From: Klebsiella pneumoniae
GTDB taxonomy: Bacteria; Myxococcota_A; UBA796; SXON01
NCBI GenBank assembly: GCA_945861635.1
Contig: CAMAWH010000030.1
Span: 1-60,822, forward strand
Length of the DNA stretch: 60,822 bases
Reading direction: 5' to 3'
Shown here piece by piece: positions 9,275 to 17,694 of this stretch (its first letter is position 1; the number at the start of each line of letters is the position of its first letter). The translations under genes were made by a program, and so were the position numbers. Under the pieces are notes generated by a model. That model ran no database searches. It worked only from the letters and a program-made list of their open reading frames with translations, and was not told where the DNA came from.

Positions 9275-11749
9275 ATGCGCTCCCTCCTCGCCGCCTCGCT
9301 CCTTCTGATTGGGTGCGTGGAGGCCAAGCCGCCTTCCGACGGCAGCAAGCACTCCGGCGATGCAGCGTGTACGGCGGCGGTCTGGTACGGGGATGGCGAT
9401 GGGGATGGCTACGGCGCTGCGGACTTCACCACCGACGCGTGCGAGGCGCCCGCCCGCTACGTCGCCAACGCCGACGACTGCGACGACACCGACGCCGCGA
9501 TTTCACCCGTCGGCGTTGAGGTCTGCAACGACCTCGATGACGACTGCAACGCGACGGTAGACGACGACGCCGCAGATGCCTCGCTCTGGTACCTCGACGG
9601 GGATGGCGACGACTACGGCGTCGGCACCCCGACCGCCGCGTGTGATCGGCCAGATGGCTCCGTCGCCGACAACACCGATTGCGACGACGCGGTCGGGACC
9701 GTCCACCCGGGCGCCGCCGAGTCCTGCAACACGGTTGACGACGACTGCGATGGCGAAACCGATGAGCCCGACGCCATCGATGTCCTGACCTGGTACGTCG
9801 ACAATGACGGTGACGGCTACGGCGACCCCGACAACGCCACCTCCGCCTGCACCATCCCAGCCGGCCACACCGCCGATCACGACGACTGTGACGACGCGCG
9901 GGCCGACGCCCACATCGACGCGCCGGAGACGTGCAACGGCCTCGATGACGACTGTGACGGCACCATCGACGACAACCCGACCGACCCGACCACCTGGTAC
10001 TTCGACGCCGATGGCGATGGCTACGGCACCGGTGGAAAGACTGTCAGCGCGTGCGAACTTCCGCTCTACTACTCCGGGGAGAGCACCGATTGCTCCGACA
10101 CTGACGCGGACGTGCATCCCGACGCAGTGGAGTACTGCGACGCCATCGACAGCGATTGCGATGGGGTGGCGGCGGATGACGCCTCGGTCGACGCGCTCCC
10201 CTGGTACGCCGACACCGACGCCGACGGCTACGGTGACCCCGCCGCCCCCTACATCGCGTGCGCGGCGCCGGCCGGGTATGTCGCGGATGCGACGGATTGC
10301 GATGACGTTGCAGCTACGGTCTCGCCCGGCGCGGACGAGGTTTGCGACACGATCGATGACGACTGTGATGGCGTCGTTGACGAGGATGGCGCCGTGGACG
10401 GGACGCCCTGGTACGCGGACGCGGACGCCGACGGCTACGGCGACGCCGCCGTCATCACTCTGTCCTGCGGCAGCGTGACGGACGCTGTCGAGAACGCCGA
10501 CGATTGCGATGACGGAGACGCTGACGCGCTCCCCGGCGGTACGGAAGTCTGCGGCGACGACATCGACCAGGACTGCTCCGGCATCGCCGATGACAACTGT
10601 GGGCCGAGCGGCGCGCTCGCGACGGCGGACGCGGACATCATCATCGAGGGCAGCACCGCCTACGACTACCAGGGCCTGGGCCGGACGCTCCTCGCAACGG
10701 ACATCTCGGGCGATGGCGCACCCGATCTGGTGATGGCGAACGACGACTACCTGTGGATCGCGCCGGGTCCCGTGACGGCGACGACGAGTCTGAGCGACGT
10801 CTACTCCCTGTTCGACAGCGGCATTCTCGGTGGGGCTTTGGCGGGTGGGGACATCAACGGAGACGGGGTCGATGACCTGCTGCTGACGGTCGACGCCACC
10901 TCGGACTCCGTTTCCCTCGTCACCGGGCCGTGGCTGACGAGCGATTCTCTGTCGTCCGCCAGGGAACTCCAGATCAGCCTGACGAGCCCGTACGCCATCG
11001 CGACGGGAGAGTTGGACGGCGACGCCGAGCGCGAAATCGTGGCGACCAGTTCGAGTGCGTACATCTTCGACGGAAACGAAACCGGGACGATCGACTCGGC
11101 ACGTGCCACGGCCGTCGTGAGCTGCGCGTCCACGTGCAGCTACGTTACCGCGGGTGACTTCGACGGCGATGGGATCGACAACCTGTTCGTCGAGTCGTCC
11201 ACCATCTGGATGTTCGATGCGATGTCTGCCAGCATGTCGATCGCCGCCGCCGATGCGACCTGGACATCGTCGGACGGCGCGAACAACCGACTCTTCGCGG
11301 CCGGAGATGTCGATGGGGACGGCCTGGTCGACCTCGTCGCAGCGTCAGGCGGCGCCGAACGCGTGCGCGTGATCGTGGGTGGCACCGCGAGTGGCGCCCT
11401 GAACACGGTGTCGGCAGCGCTCCTCACCGGGCCGACGGGCGCGACAGGATTCGCGGCGTACGCAGACTCCGCCGACCTCGATGGGGAGGGTCACGCAGAC
11501 ATCGCCGTCGGCGCCTGGTACGGAGACCAAGTCTACCTGTTCTATGGACCGGTCTCCGGGACATTGTCAGCGGACACCGACGCGGATGCGACGATCACCG
11601 CGTCCGTTGACGAGGTTCGCGTTCGCTTCCTCGACGTTGTCGGGACGGACCTTCTCGCGCTCGGCCTGGGCGTGACGGAGGACACAACCGGCGGCTCCGG
11701 CTCGGCCGGTCCGTCGGGTGCGGTGTTTCTGTTCGAGGGCGGGGGATAG
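9275..11749 (+). CDS. MopE-type repeat plus FG-GAP lipoprotein
   Basis: 824 residues from ATG 9275 (MRSLLAASLLLIGCVEA; lipobox LIGC); the earlier GTG at 9239 would spoil the signal. Residues ~35-445 are six repeats of about 67 residues, each with WY-D-D-DGYG, a Cys pair region, DCDD, P-A-E-xC and DDDCDG. These 'putative metal-binding' repeats (as in MopE of methanotrophs) should bind Ca2+ through the Asp clusters. The C-terminal half has FG-GAP/VCBS-like units ('TDISGDGAPDLVMAN', 'GDINGDGVDDLLL', 'GDFDGDGIDNLFV', 'GDVDGDGLVDLVAAS', 'ADLDGEGHADIAVGA'), expected to fold as an integrin-like propeller. A surface-exposed structural or adhesive lipoprotein is likely; no enzyme motif is seen. It stands alone between the pnt operon and a convergent small gene. 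Confidence 0.88.
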   Translation: MRSLLAASLLLIGCVEAKPPSDGSKHSGDAACTAAVWYGDGDGDGYGAADFTTDACEAPARYVANADDCDDTDAAISPVGVEVCNDLDDDCNATVDDDAADASLWYLDGDGDDYGVGTPTAACDRPDGSVADNTDCDDAVGTVHPGAAESCNTVDDDCDGETDEPDAIDVLTWYVDNDGDGYGDPDNATSACTIPAGHTADHDDCDDARADAHIDAPETCNGLDDDCDGTIDDNPTDPTTWYFDADGDGYGTGGKTVSACELPLYYSGESTDCSDTDADVHPDAVEYCDAIDSDCDGVAADDASVDALPWYADTDADGYGDPAAPYIACAAPAGYVADATDCDDVAATVSPGADEVCDTIDDDCDGVVDEDGAVDGTPWYADADADGYGDAAVITLSCGSVTDAVENADDCDDGDADALPGGTEVCGDDIDQDCSGIADDNCGPSGALATADADIIIEGSTAYDYQGLGRTLLATDISGDGAPDLVMANDDYLWIAPGPVTATTSLSDVYSLFDSGILGGALAGGDINGDGVDDLLLTVDATSDSVSLVTGPWLTSDSLSSARELQISLTSPYAIATGELDGDAEREIVATSSSAYIFDGNETGTIDSARATAVVSCASTCSYVTAGDFDGDGIDNLFVESSTIWMFDAMSASMSIAAADATWTSSDGANNRLFAAGDVDGDGLVDLVAASGGAERVRVIVGGTASGALNTVSAALLTGPTGATGFAAYADSADLDGEGHADIAVGAWYGDQVYLFYGPVSGTLSADTDADATITASVDEVRVRFLDVVGTDLLALGLGVTEDTTGGSGSAGPSGAVFLFEGGG

Positions 11750-11848
11750 TCGGGGGCGCCTGGCCGACGCCGCGCCCTACCCGTCAGACGTCGCCCAACG
11801 GGGGCGTACCTTCGGAACGTGGGCCGCCGTTGCGCGATGGAGCGCCGC

Positions 11849-12145
11849 TCAGTTCTTGACGCAGAGGATCGGCGCCCCGCTACCCGAAGTCCCGTACATC
11901 CCACCGGAGGTCGGGTAGTTCGCGTTGAGGACGGTGCCCGCGGGCGCGCCCGCCGCCACCTGGTTCAGCCCGGTCGTGTAGTTCACCGCGCCCTTCCATT
12001 CGGCTGCGGCCTTCATGTCGGGCATGCGATCGACGACGTAGCACTGCCAGCCGCCGTCTCCGGCACGTGCCGTGGGCATGAGGCTGGTGGCGAGCGCGCC
12101 GAGGGCGAAGAGGGCTGCACCGATGAGGATCGAGCGGGTATTCAT
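11849..12145 (-). CDS. Small exported protein of unknown function
   Basis: 98 residues from ATG 12145 (MNTRSILIGAALFALGALATSLMPTARAGD), a clear Sec signal peptide with probable cleavage after ARA. The mature ~70 residues (GGWQCYVVDRMPDMKAAAEWKGAVNYTTGLNQVAAGAPAG and a C-terminal ILCVKN) contain two Cys that could pair. I do not recognise the family. GGAG lies upstream of the ATG, and a perfect 15-bp hairpin (12168-12204) sits 23 nt further upstream, in the leader. It converges on the lipoprotein gene at 9275 and diverges from the gene at 12300. Confidence 0.65.
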   Translation of the reverse strand: MNTRSILIGAALFALGALATSLMPTARAGDGGWQCYVVDRMPDMKAAAEWKGAVNYTTGLNQVAAGAPAGTVLNANYPTSGGMYGTSGSGAPILCVKN

Positions 12146-12167
12146 GGGGTCTCCGGGAGGCATGCCC

Positions 12168-12204
12168 GCTCCCCTTCCCACCGACCACCGGTGGGAAGGG
12201 GAGC
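12168..12204. repeat. Perfect 15-bp inverted repeat (hairpin) between divergent genes
   Basis: GCTCCCCTTCCCACC (12168-12182) pairs perfectly with GGTGGGAAGGGGAGC (12190-12204), loop of 7. It lies 23 bp upstream of the minus-strand ATG at 12145 and 96 bp before the plus-strand ATG at 12300. It has no T run, so it is not a standard terminator. It may be a leader structure, an operator or a repeat element. Confidence 0.6.
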
Positions 12205-12299
12205 GAGCTCGATGGCACCGTCCCAGCAATACAGGTTCGGGTTCGTGGGGTCAAGGACGCTGGCGCTCCCTTCGCGGCTGGACGGGCATTCTGCTCGCC

Positions 12300-12752
12300 A
12301 TGTCACAGCCCCGGTCGAGCGCTGCTGTTGAGGAACTGGCGGCGTTGCTCGGGGTGACCAGCCCCGCCCTCGCGAGAGCGTGCCGAAAACTGAGTGGAGA
12401 CGAGCGCGCCCCCCTTCTGTCACCCACAGGGCTGGAACTCGACAGTGGAGCCATCGTCGCCGGACTTTCCCGCCGCGGTGGCGCTCCCGTTCGCAGCGTC
12501 ACGACCGCGCTTTTCGCCCACGCCATCGAGCTGGGCGCGAGTGAGCTCCGCATCGACAGCGGGGTCGTCTCCCACGTTTACGATGGCGTCCGGGTGCGCA
12601 TCATGGCGGTTCCGACGCCGTGGGCGGGGCCGTTGACCGAGCGGCTGGCCTTCGTGTCCGGCCTCAATCCCGACGATGCCGTGCGAATGGTTGAGGTTGA
12701 ATCCAGCATCACGCTCGGCGATCGAACGATTCCGACGCGCTCTCGCGCGTAG
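12300..12752 (+). CDS. Orphan protein resembling the N-domain of GspE/PilB ATPases
   Basis: 150 residues from ATG 12300 (MSQPRSSAAVEELAALLGV), no signal or membrane helix. Residues ~70-140 read 'TTALFAHAIELGASELRIDSGVVSHVYDGVRVRIM...LTERLAFVSGLNPDDA', which resembles the segment before the nucleotide-binding core of type II/IV secretion ATPases (A..GASDIHIEP...VR.RIDG....). There is no Walker A or B, and the protein stops just where that core would begin. It could be a free regulatory domain or a truncated gene. The first ~60 residues are unrecognised. No secretion genes lie nearby. Longer in-frame starts back to 12072 overlap the hairpin and the divergent gene and look less likely. Confidence 0.45.
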   Translation: MSQPRSSAAVEELAALLGVTSPALARACRKLSGDERAPLLSPTGLELDSGAIVAGLSRRGGAPVRSVTTALFAHAIELGASELRIDSGVVSHVYDGVRVRIMAVPTPWAGPLTERLAFVSGLNPDDAVRMVEVESSITLGDRTIPTRSRA

Positions 12753-13248
12753 GCGCCCACGGCACCGCCGCGCGCGAGTTGAGCGTCTGCGCGTTCGGCA
12801 GTCGCGGTGGACCGGAAGTGCATCCGCGCGGCAGGCATGGCCCGGGTCGCCGCGGGAGGGGTGTCGATTTCCGAGTTACAACGCGTACTCCCGCCCCAAC
12901 CCGAGTGGTCATGGGCCCAAACCGACGCCGTGGTCTCGTCCAGCGTGCGGGCGGTGCCGGTTTCACGCGACCCTGTGACCGCGATCGCGCGCTTACGACG
13001 ATCGGCCGTTCCCGTAGCCCTTGTCCTCCCCCCGCCCGTCCCCGCGGCCGACCGTGTGATTCCGCCTCCTCCGGAGTTGCCGGCGCTTGGCCATGCCGAC
13101 CAAAGCGGTGCCGACCCAAGCGAAAGGACTGGCGTTGGCCGGTAAAAAGATCCCGCGCGTCGGCGGTGACGGCGATCGGAGGGCCAGGTGGGTCGTGTGC
13201 CCCCTCCGCGCGACCGTCACCCGTGGCTCCACACAACAAACCTACCGA
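12753..13248. other. Stretch without a confident gene
   Basis: Several overlapping frames are open because of the high GC content. The least unlikely is 12807-13145 on the plus strand (GTG start, 112 codons, Pro/Ala/Val-rich, with ELQRVLPPQPEWSWAQTDAVV), but it has no recognisable domain and no ribosome site. I see no RNA gene or repeat here. Confidence 0.3.
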
Positions 13249-14076
13249 TCAGGTTGAGACTGGGTCAGCGGCTGGGAGCCTCGTCAACGCCGCCACGTGT
13301 GCAGGCCCCGTCCCGCAGCACCCCCCGACGAGGGTGGCGCCCTCCCGTACCCAATCCATCGCGAACGAGGCGTATCGTTCGGGCGCCTCCTCGTGCGGCG
13401 CCCAGCCCAAATTCTCGTCCGCCTGGCCGGCGTTTGCGTACGCGCCGAAGGGAACGCCGAGCACCGCCAGCTCGCGCACATAGGCCAGCGTTCGCGCCGC
13501 CGGGATGCAATTCACCAGCACCGCCCGCGCTCCCCGAGCAATGGCGCCACGCGCCGCCTCGCGAACGTCGGCCGGGCTCAACAAGTCGGCGTCCGGCCCG
13601 GCGGTGAACGAGGCCCAGGTCTCGACACCGGTGCGCACGGCCTCCTCCACCGCGACCCAGCCCTCCCCGACATGGGGAAAGGTCTCGCAGAGGAGCACAT
13701 CGCAGCCCGCTGCGGCCAACACTTCGACCAACTCGCGATGCTCGCCACGCGGCTCGGCCGGGCTGTTCCACGGCTCATAGCAGTCCATCAGCGGCGCGAT
13801 GCTCCCGGCCACGCGGTGTCCGGCGGGAACGGCGTCTCGGCATAGTTGGACGGCCGCGCGCGCCAGGTCGTCCCATCCCGGTCCGAGCTGCCGCCGTTTG
13901 GTGCGAAACGTATTGGCAGTGTGGACCGTGGCCCCCGCGGCCGCGTAGTCGGCGTGGATTTTCGCCACGGCGTCGGGCTGATGACGCAGGGCCCACGCGC
14001 TCCAGAGGGGGAGGGGAGTGGGCACGCCCCGGGCCAGGAGTTCGCTGCCGACGGGGCCGTCCAGAATGGTGATCAT
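13249..14076 (-). CDS. Homocysteine S-methyltransferase family protein
   Basis: 275 residues from ATG 14076, close to the length of stand-alone MmuM/BHMT-type enzymes. These transfer a methyl group (from S-methylmethionine, betaine or similar) to homocysteine, giving methionine. The expected barrel marks are present: ILDGPVGSEL at the start, ANTFRTKR near residue 54, LLCETF near 130, a central LVNCIPA supplying the first zinc Cys, and the C-terminal GGCCGTGPAH with the remaining two zinc Cys. All three ligands are therefore there. The methyl donor cannot be told from the sequence. It stands alone on the minus strand; the next gene (14252) is divergent. Confidence 0.85.
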   Translation of the reverse strand: MITILDGPVGSELLARGVPTPLPLWSAWALRHQPDAVAKIHADYAAAGATVHTANTFRTKRRQLGPGWDDLARAAVQLCRDAVPAGHRVAGSIAPLMDCYEPWNSPAEPRGEHRELVEVLAAAGCDVLLCETFPHVGEGWVAVEEAVRTGVETWASFTAGPDADLLSPADVREAARGAIARGARAVLVNCIPAARTLAYVRELAVLGVPFGAYANAGQADENLGWAPHEEAPERYASFAMDWVREGATLVGGCCGTGPAHVAALTRLPAADPVST

Positions 14077-14207
14077 GCGTCTCCTTCCCTATCCCCATCC
14101 GCATCGACCGGCGCGGCTGCGGTACGTCGCCGTTCCGGCGTACCTCCTCGCCCGGTTCACCGTCTCTTCAACCTGAGTCGAGGGCTATTCTGCGCCGCGC
14201 CGGTAGA

Positions 14208-14251
14208 GGTTCACCTCGCCGCGGCGCATACTTGCCGCAGTGAGGTGAACC
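14208..14251 (+). promoter_or_regulatory. Perfect 10-bp inverted repeat that covers the ribosome site of the next gene
   Basis: GGTTCACCTC (14208-14217) and GAGGTGAACC (14242-14251) are perfect complements around a 24-nt middle. The right arm contains the GAGG ribosome site and ends at the base before the GTG start at 14252. In mRNA the stem would hide the ribosome site; in DNA it could be an operator. No ligand or regulator is indicated. Confidence 0.5.
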
Positions 14252-15580
14252 GTGCTCCTGCTCGCAACGTTGGCTCTGGCCGTGCCGCCGTCGCGACCGG
14301 GTGACATCACGCTCACCGAATTCCAGGCGGACCCCGCTGCGGTGCCGGAGTATTGGGGGGAGTGGATCGAACTGCGAAACAACGCGGGGACCCTGGATGT
14401 CAACGGGGTCACCCTCACACTGGAGAACGGAGCCACCCTCACGATTGCCGACACGGCCCTGCTCGGGGTCAAGGACTACCTGGTCTTGGGCGTCGATGGC
14501 GACACGTCGCGAAACGGGAACGTCACGCTCGACGTGGTGTACGCGTTCGCCGACTTCAACCTCTCGTCATCCGACGACGCCATCACCATTTCCTACTCCG
14601 GCGTGATCCTGGACGTCGTCGCTTGGGACGCGAGCTGGGGCGTCGTGGCGGACGCGGCCGAGAGTTGCGCTCCGAACGCCGCGGACCTGGAATGGGCGAA
14701 CGATCTGGCGATCAATTGGTGCCCCTCGACAACGCTCATGTCCACGAGCGGCATGTATGGCTCCCCGCGCGCAGCCAATCCGTACTGCACCGCCTCGCCG
14801 CCCGGCATCGACAATGATGGAGATGGCTTTACCGAGGCCGAGGGCGACTGTGACGACGCGGACGCGGACGTGTCGCCCGGCGCGGTCGATGGTGACGCTT
14901 CGCCATACGGAAACGCGGACGATGACGGCGATTGCGATGGCGTGCGTGACGACGGGGTGACCGACGACGACGCGGACGGTTGGTCGGAAGTCGACGGCGA
15001 CTGTGACGACGAGCGCGCCGATGTCTACCCAGGGGGCACCGAGACTTCCGACGGCCAGGATGGGGATTGCGACGGCTGCATCGACGACGACGACGACGAC
15101 GGCGATGCATGGACCGAGTGCCCGGAATCGGACGGCCGGTACGATTGCATGGACACAGACGCTGGGGTGAATCCGGACGCCACAGAAATCCTGTACGACG
15201 GGATCGACGAGGACTGCGACGGGCTTGACGACGACTGCGATGCCGATGGCGATCACTATGAGGCCGTCTCGGCCTACGGTGCCGGGTGTGATGGCCACGA
15301 TTGCGATGACGCGGACGGCGCCGTTCATCCGGGGGCGCCGGAAATCGCCGACAATGGCATCGACGACGATTGCGACGGGACGGTCGACGCTCCGGTCGTC
15401 GACACGGCCGGCGACACGGCCGGCGACACCGGGGAGGAGGAAGGCAAGGCGGACGACGAGGACGACGACGGCAAGACGTCGGGCTGGCTGTGTGGCACGA
15501 CGGGCGCGTCGGGCGGGCCGGCCCTCGGCCTCATGGCCGTGTCCGTTCTCCTGCTTCGGCGTCCGCGGCATAGGCTGTAG
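14252..15580 (+). CDS. Secreted lamin-tail plus MopE-type repeat protein with MYXO-CTERM-like tail
   Basis: 442 residues from GTG 14252, preceded by GAGGTGAA. A short signal sequence (LLLATLALAVPPS) leads into a lamin-tail-like domain: 'DITLTEFQADPAAVPEYWGEWIELRNN...VNGVTLTLENG...YLVLGVDGD...SSSDDAITISYSG.ILDVVAWD'. Residues ~185-385 are several MopE-type metal-binding repeats (DNDGDGFTEAEGDCDD, DGQDGDCDG, DGIDEDCDG, DGHDCDDADG, DDDCDG). An acidic Thr/Gly/Asp linker and a C-terminal WLCGTTGAS, hydrophobic stretch, LLLRRPRHRL follow. That tail (Cys, membrane span, Arg cluster) fits the MYXO-CTERM sorting signal, so the protein is probably processed and anchored at the surface. The next ORF starts 2 bp after its stop. 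Confidence 0.85.
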   Translation: MLLLATLALAVPPSRPGDITLTEFQADPAAVPEYWGEWIELRNNAGTLDVNGVTLTLENGATLTIADTALLGVKDYLVLGVDGDTSRNGNVTLDVVYAFADFNLSSSDDAITISYSGVILDVVAWDASWGVVADAAESCAPNAADLEWANDLAINWCPSTTLMSTSGMYGSPRAANPYCTASPPGIDNDGDGFTEAEGDCDDADADVSPGAVDGDASPYGNADDDGDCDGVRDDGVTDDDADGWSEVDGDCDDERADVYPGGTETSDGQDGDCDGCIDDDDDDGDAWTECPESDGRYDCMDTDAGVNPDATEILYDGIDEDCDGLDDDCDADGDHYEAVSAYGAGCDGHDCDDADGAVHPGAPEIADNGIDDDCDGTVDAPVVDTAGDTAGDTGEEEGKADDEDDDGKTSGWLCGTTGASGGPALGLMAVSVLLLRRPRHRL

Positions 15581-15582
15581 AA

Positions 15583-15684
15583 ATGCTCCCACTCATCCTC
15601 GCCTGCGCCATCGAAGCCACCGGCCCGTCGGGCAAAGACACGTGCACCGCCCCGACCGATTGGTACGCGGACGCCGACTTATAG
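15583..15684 (+). pseudogene. Start of a MopE-type lipoprotein gene cut by an IS element
   Basis: ATG 15583 opens MLPLILACAIEATG, a short lipoprotein signal (lipobox ILAC), then KDTCTAPTDWYADAD, the first half of a MopE repeat motif (WYADADxDGYG). The frame is ended by a TAG that belongs to the left end of the inserted IS (15682-16940). The rest of the repeat gene is not found on the far side, where an HNH endonuclease remnant lies instead. So the gene lost its body by insertion plus a further rearrangement. Confidence 0.7.
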
Positions 15685-15732
15685 GGTGTTGACACGTCAA
15701 CGGTATCGTAGTAAGACCGGTCGAACACCGGG

Positions 15733-16464
15733 ATGTACGAGCCATGGACCCCACGACACCTCCGTCGCCTCTCGCCCCCGCCGCCCGCCGCCCGCCCGAA
15801 GGGGCGCACGTCGGAACTCACCGACGCCGAACGCGTGATCCTCGCCGGCATCGCACGGAAATTACCTGACTTTGGGGCTGATAACATCGCTCGCGTCTTC
15901 AATCGCCGGACAGATCGGAAGGTCTCGGACAACACGGTTCGCTACGCCTTGGTGAAGATGGGGTGGCGTCGAATGACGCGGCCATCCTCGGCGCCGGCGG
16001 AGCCAGTCGCGCCGGTAGCGCCCGATCCGACGCGCTACACGGAGCGGCACCGACCCGTTCCACCAGAGGGTGGATACCCGAGTGATCTGACGGACGCCGA
16101 GTGGGTGATCATCGAGCCGTTTCTCCGCGGTCGCCGCCAGACGGTGCTGTGCGGCGAGACGACGCGCGAGACGGTCAACGCGGTCCTCTACATCGCGAGA
16201 ACTGGCGGTCAGTGGCGCTTTCTTCCTCATGAATTCCCGCGCTGGAATACCGTTGCGAAGACGTATTACCGCTGGGTGGAGCGCGGGAGTTGGGCGCAGG
16301 TGAACGACGCGCTGCGGAAACAGGTTCGCATCGCCGCCGGCAAGGACGCCGAACCCACCGCCGCCATCCTCGACAGCCAGTCGGTGATGACGACGGAAAA
16401 AGGGGGGTCCGCGGCTACGATGCGGGCAAGAGAATCAACGGTCGGAAGCGACATATCCTCGTAG
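15733..16464 (+). CDS. IS5/IS427 transposase, first reading frame
   Basis: 243 codons from ATG 15733. The usual IS5-type opening ([19 protein letters not shown]) begins only near residue 115. Before it lies an extra ~110 residues including '[50 protein letters not shown]', a probable helix-turn-helix domain. Later come [22 protein letters not shown] and AILDSQSV with the first catalytic Asp. A5G6 at 16397-16407 marks the shift point: moving to -1 turns TEKGG into [14 protein letters not shown], the family consensus, and continues in the frame that ends at 16928. Without the shift the product stops at 16464. Confidence 0.85.
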   Translation: MYEPWTPRHLRRLSPPPPAARPKGRTSELTDAERVILAGIARKLPDFGADNIARVFNRRTDRKVSDNTVRYALVKMGWRRMTRPSSAPAEPVAPVAPDPTRYTERHRPVPPEGGYPSDLTDAEWVIIEPFLRGRRQTVLCGETTRETVNAVLYIARTGGQWRFLPHEFPRWNTVAKTYYRWVERGSWAQVNDALRKQVRIAAGKDAEPTAAILDSQSVMTTEKGGSAATMRARESTVGSDISS

Positions 16465-16928
16465 ACACGCTCGGACTCGTCCTCGCAGTCCGCGTCCACG
16501 GAGCGGACGTGCAGGATCGCGACGGCGCGAAGTTGCTGCTCGATCGTGCTCTCCTGGCCGGTGCGCCCAGCGGCGAACGGCCCCTACCGCAGCTGAAGAA
16601 GCTGTGGGCGGACGGGGCCTACGGTGGCCCGCTCGAAGACTACGTCAAGGAAAAATACGCCATCGACCTGGAGATCGTTCGGCGCTCAGACGACGGGCCT
16701 CCGACGATGTGGGTCGCGCCGAGCGAAGATCCGACGCCCCGTCAATCAGGCTTCAAGCTCCTCAAGTGGCGATGGGTCGTAGAGCGGACGTTCGGATGGG
16801 CGGGCCGGAATCGGCGACTGAGCAAGGACTACGAACACCGGGCGGACGTATCGGAGGCGTGGTTCTACATCGGAATGTCGCGCCTGATGCTCCAGCGGCT
16901 CACGCACAGCAGGGTTGCCGCGGGATAG
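16407..16928 (+). CDS. IS5/IS427 transposase, -1 frame continuation
   Basis: Coding continuation after the A5G6 slip site; the frame is open from 16290, but homology starts with [23 protein letters not shown]. It carries the second catalytic Asp ([11 protein letters not shown]) and the Glu ([24 protein letters not shown]) of the DDE triad, then [17 protein letters not shown]. It ends at TAG 16926-16928, which overlaps the right inverted repeat. It is not expected to be translated alone; the active transposase is the fusion of both frames. Confidence 0.8.
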   Translation, partial: VRGYDAGKRINGRKRHILVDTLGLVLAVRVHGADVQDRDGAKLLLDRALLAGAPSGERPLPQLKKLWADGAYGGPLEDYVKEKYAIDLEIVRRSDDGPPTMWVAPSEDPTPRQSGFKLLKWRWVVERTFGWAGRNRRLSKDYEHRADVSEAWFYIGMSRLMLQRLTHSRVAAG

Positions 16929-17127
16929 TGTCAACACCCTCTTACGTCAAACCCTGGTCAAACGCGCCGCCGGGTCCGCCTGGGGGACCGAGCGTCGAGG
17001 ACTCCGACGAACCCGGCGAGTTGGGTCCGCCTGGACGCTTGTCCGTATGAACGCGACGTCCTGTCGCGCTGCCGCAGCGGCGGCACGGCGAGCGCGCCGC
17101 TCTCCGGGGATTCTCGACAATCCGGCG

Positions 17128-17282
17128 AGAGATTCGACGTCCGCCACACCGAACCGTGGATACAGGTTCGGACCCACGACTTTGGCAACGTACGGGTGGT
17201 CTGCGGCGCCCATCATCGGGCGATTCACAATGGATTCCTATCTGTGTCGGTGCGACCGGATGGGTGCGTGGCCGTCGCCCAC
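17128..17282 (+). pseudogene. C-terminal remnant of an HNH endonuclease gene
   Basis: Translation gives FDVRHTEPW...VRVVCGAHHRAIHNGFLSVSVRPDGCVAVAHSD, matching the C-terminal HNH region of the complete gene at 53692 (LDVHHTEPS...VVCGAHHRAIHNGYLSVSVRLDGCVAVEHAD). The N-terminal part is missing and no start fits. It ends where the convergent ferredoxin gene ends (17283). The stretch 16945-17127 between the IS and this remnant holds nothing else I recognise. Confidence 0.75.
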
Positions 17283-17669
17283 TCAGATCAACTCAAACGC
17301 CCGCACCTTTACCCGCCCCGACAGAATCTCGGCGCGACAGCCCAACCGCTGCGTCGCCGGGAATCCTGCCTGTTTCAGCGTCACGCGCTCCCGCGCGACC
17401 TGCTCCGCAAGGCCCTCCGCGCCCTCCAAAATCTCGACGTGACAGGTGCCGCACGTGCTGTCCGAGCAGCCCGACGCTACCGGCCGCTTCATCTTTCCAG
17501 AGGCGCTGATCACGGTGGAACCCACGTCGGCTTTGATGGTCTGCTCGGTGCCGTCGGGTCCGACCACGACGAGCGTGATGCTGGGTGTTTCCTGGATGAC
17601 CGGACCGGCGCCGGCCTTGATACCCAAGATACGTTTGAGGCGGCGGCGAATTCCGAACGGCGTGGGCAT
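17283..17669 (-). CDS. 2Fe-2S ferredoxin
   Basis: 128 residues from ATG 17669. An Arg/Lys-rich leader (MPTPFGIRRRLKRILGIKAG) precedes a Fer2 fold: 'SITLVVVGPDGTEQTIKADVGSTVISASGKMKRPVASGCSDSTCGTCHVEI...RLGCRAEIL'. Four Cys in the C-x4-C-x2-C...C order bind the cluster; the arrangement is adrenodoxin/plant-type. It would carry electrons to an unidentified oxygenase or reductase. Upstream in-frame starts (to 17765) would overlap the divergent gene at 17695 and add no domain. The 25-bp gap to that divergent membrane protein suggests shared control. Confidence 0.88.
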   Translation of the reverse strand: MPTPFGIRRRLKRILGIKAGAGPVIQETPSITLVVVGPDGTEQTIKADVGSTVISASGKMKRPVASGCSDSTCGTCHVEILEGAEGLAEQVARERVTLKQAGFPATQRLGCRAEILSGRVKVRAFELI

Positions 17670-17694
17670 TCCGTCTGGTAACCTGCGGGCGCAC

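Larger units (their letters stand above)
15682..16940 (+). mobile_element. Complete IS5-family (IS427-type) insertion sequence
   Basis: The element is about 1.26 kb. It ends in perfect 13-bp inverted repeats AGGGTGTTGACAC (15683-15695) and GTGTCAACACCCT (16928-16940). CTTA at 15678-15681 recurs at 16941-16944 and is the probable target duplication. Two overlapping reading frames encode the transposase with a likely -1 frameshift. Ends and frames look intact, so it may still be mobile. Confidence 0.85.
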
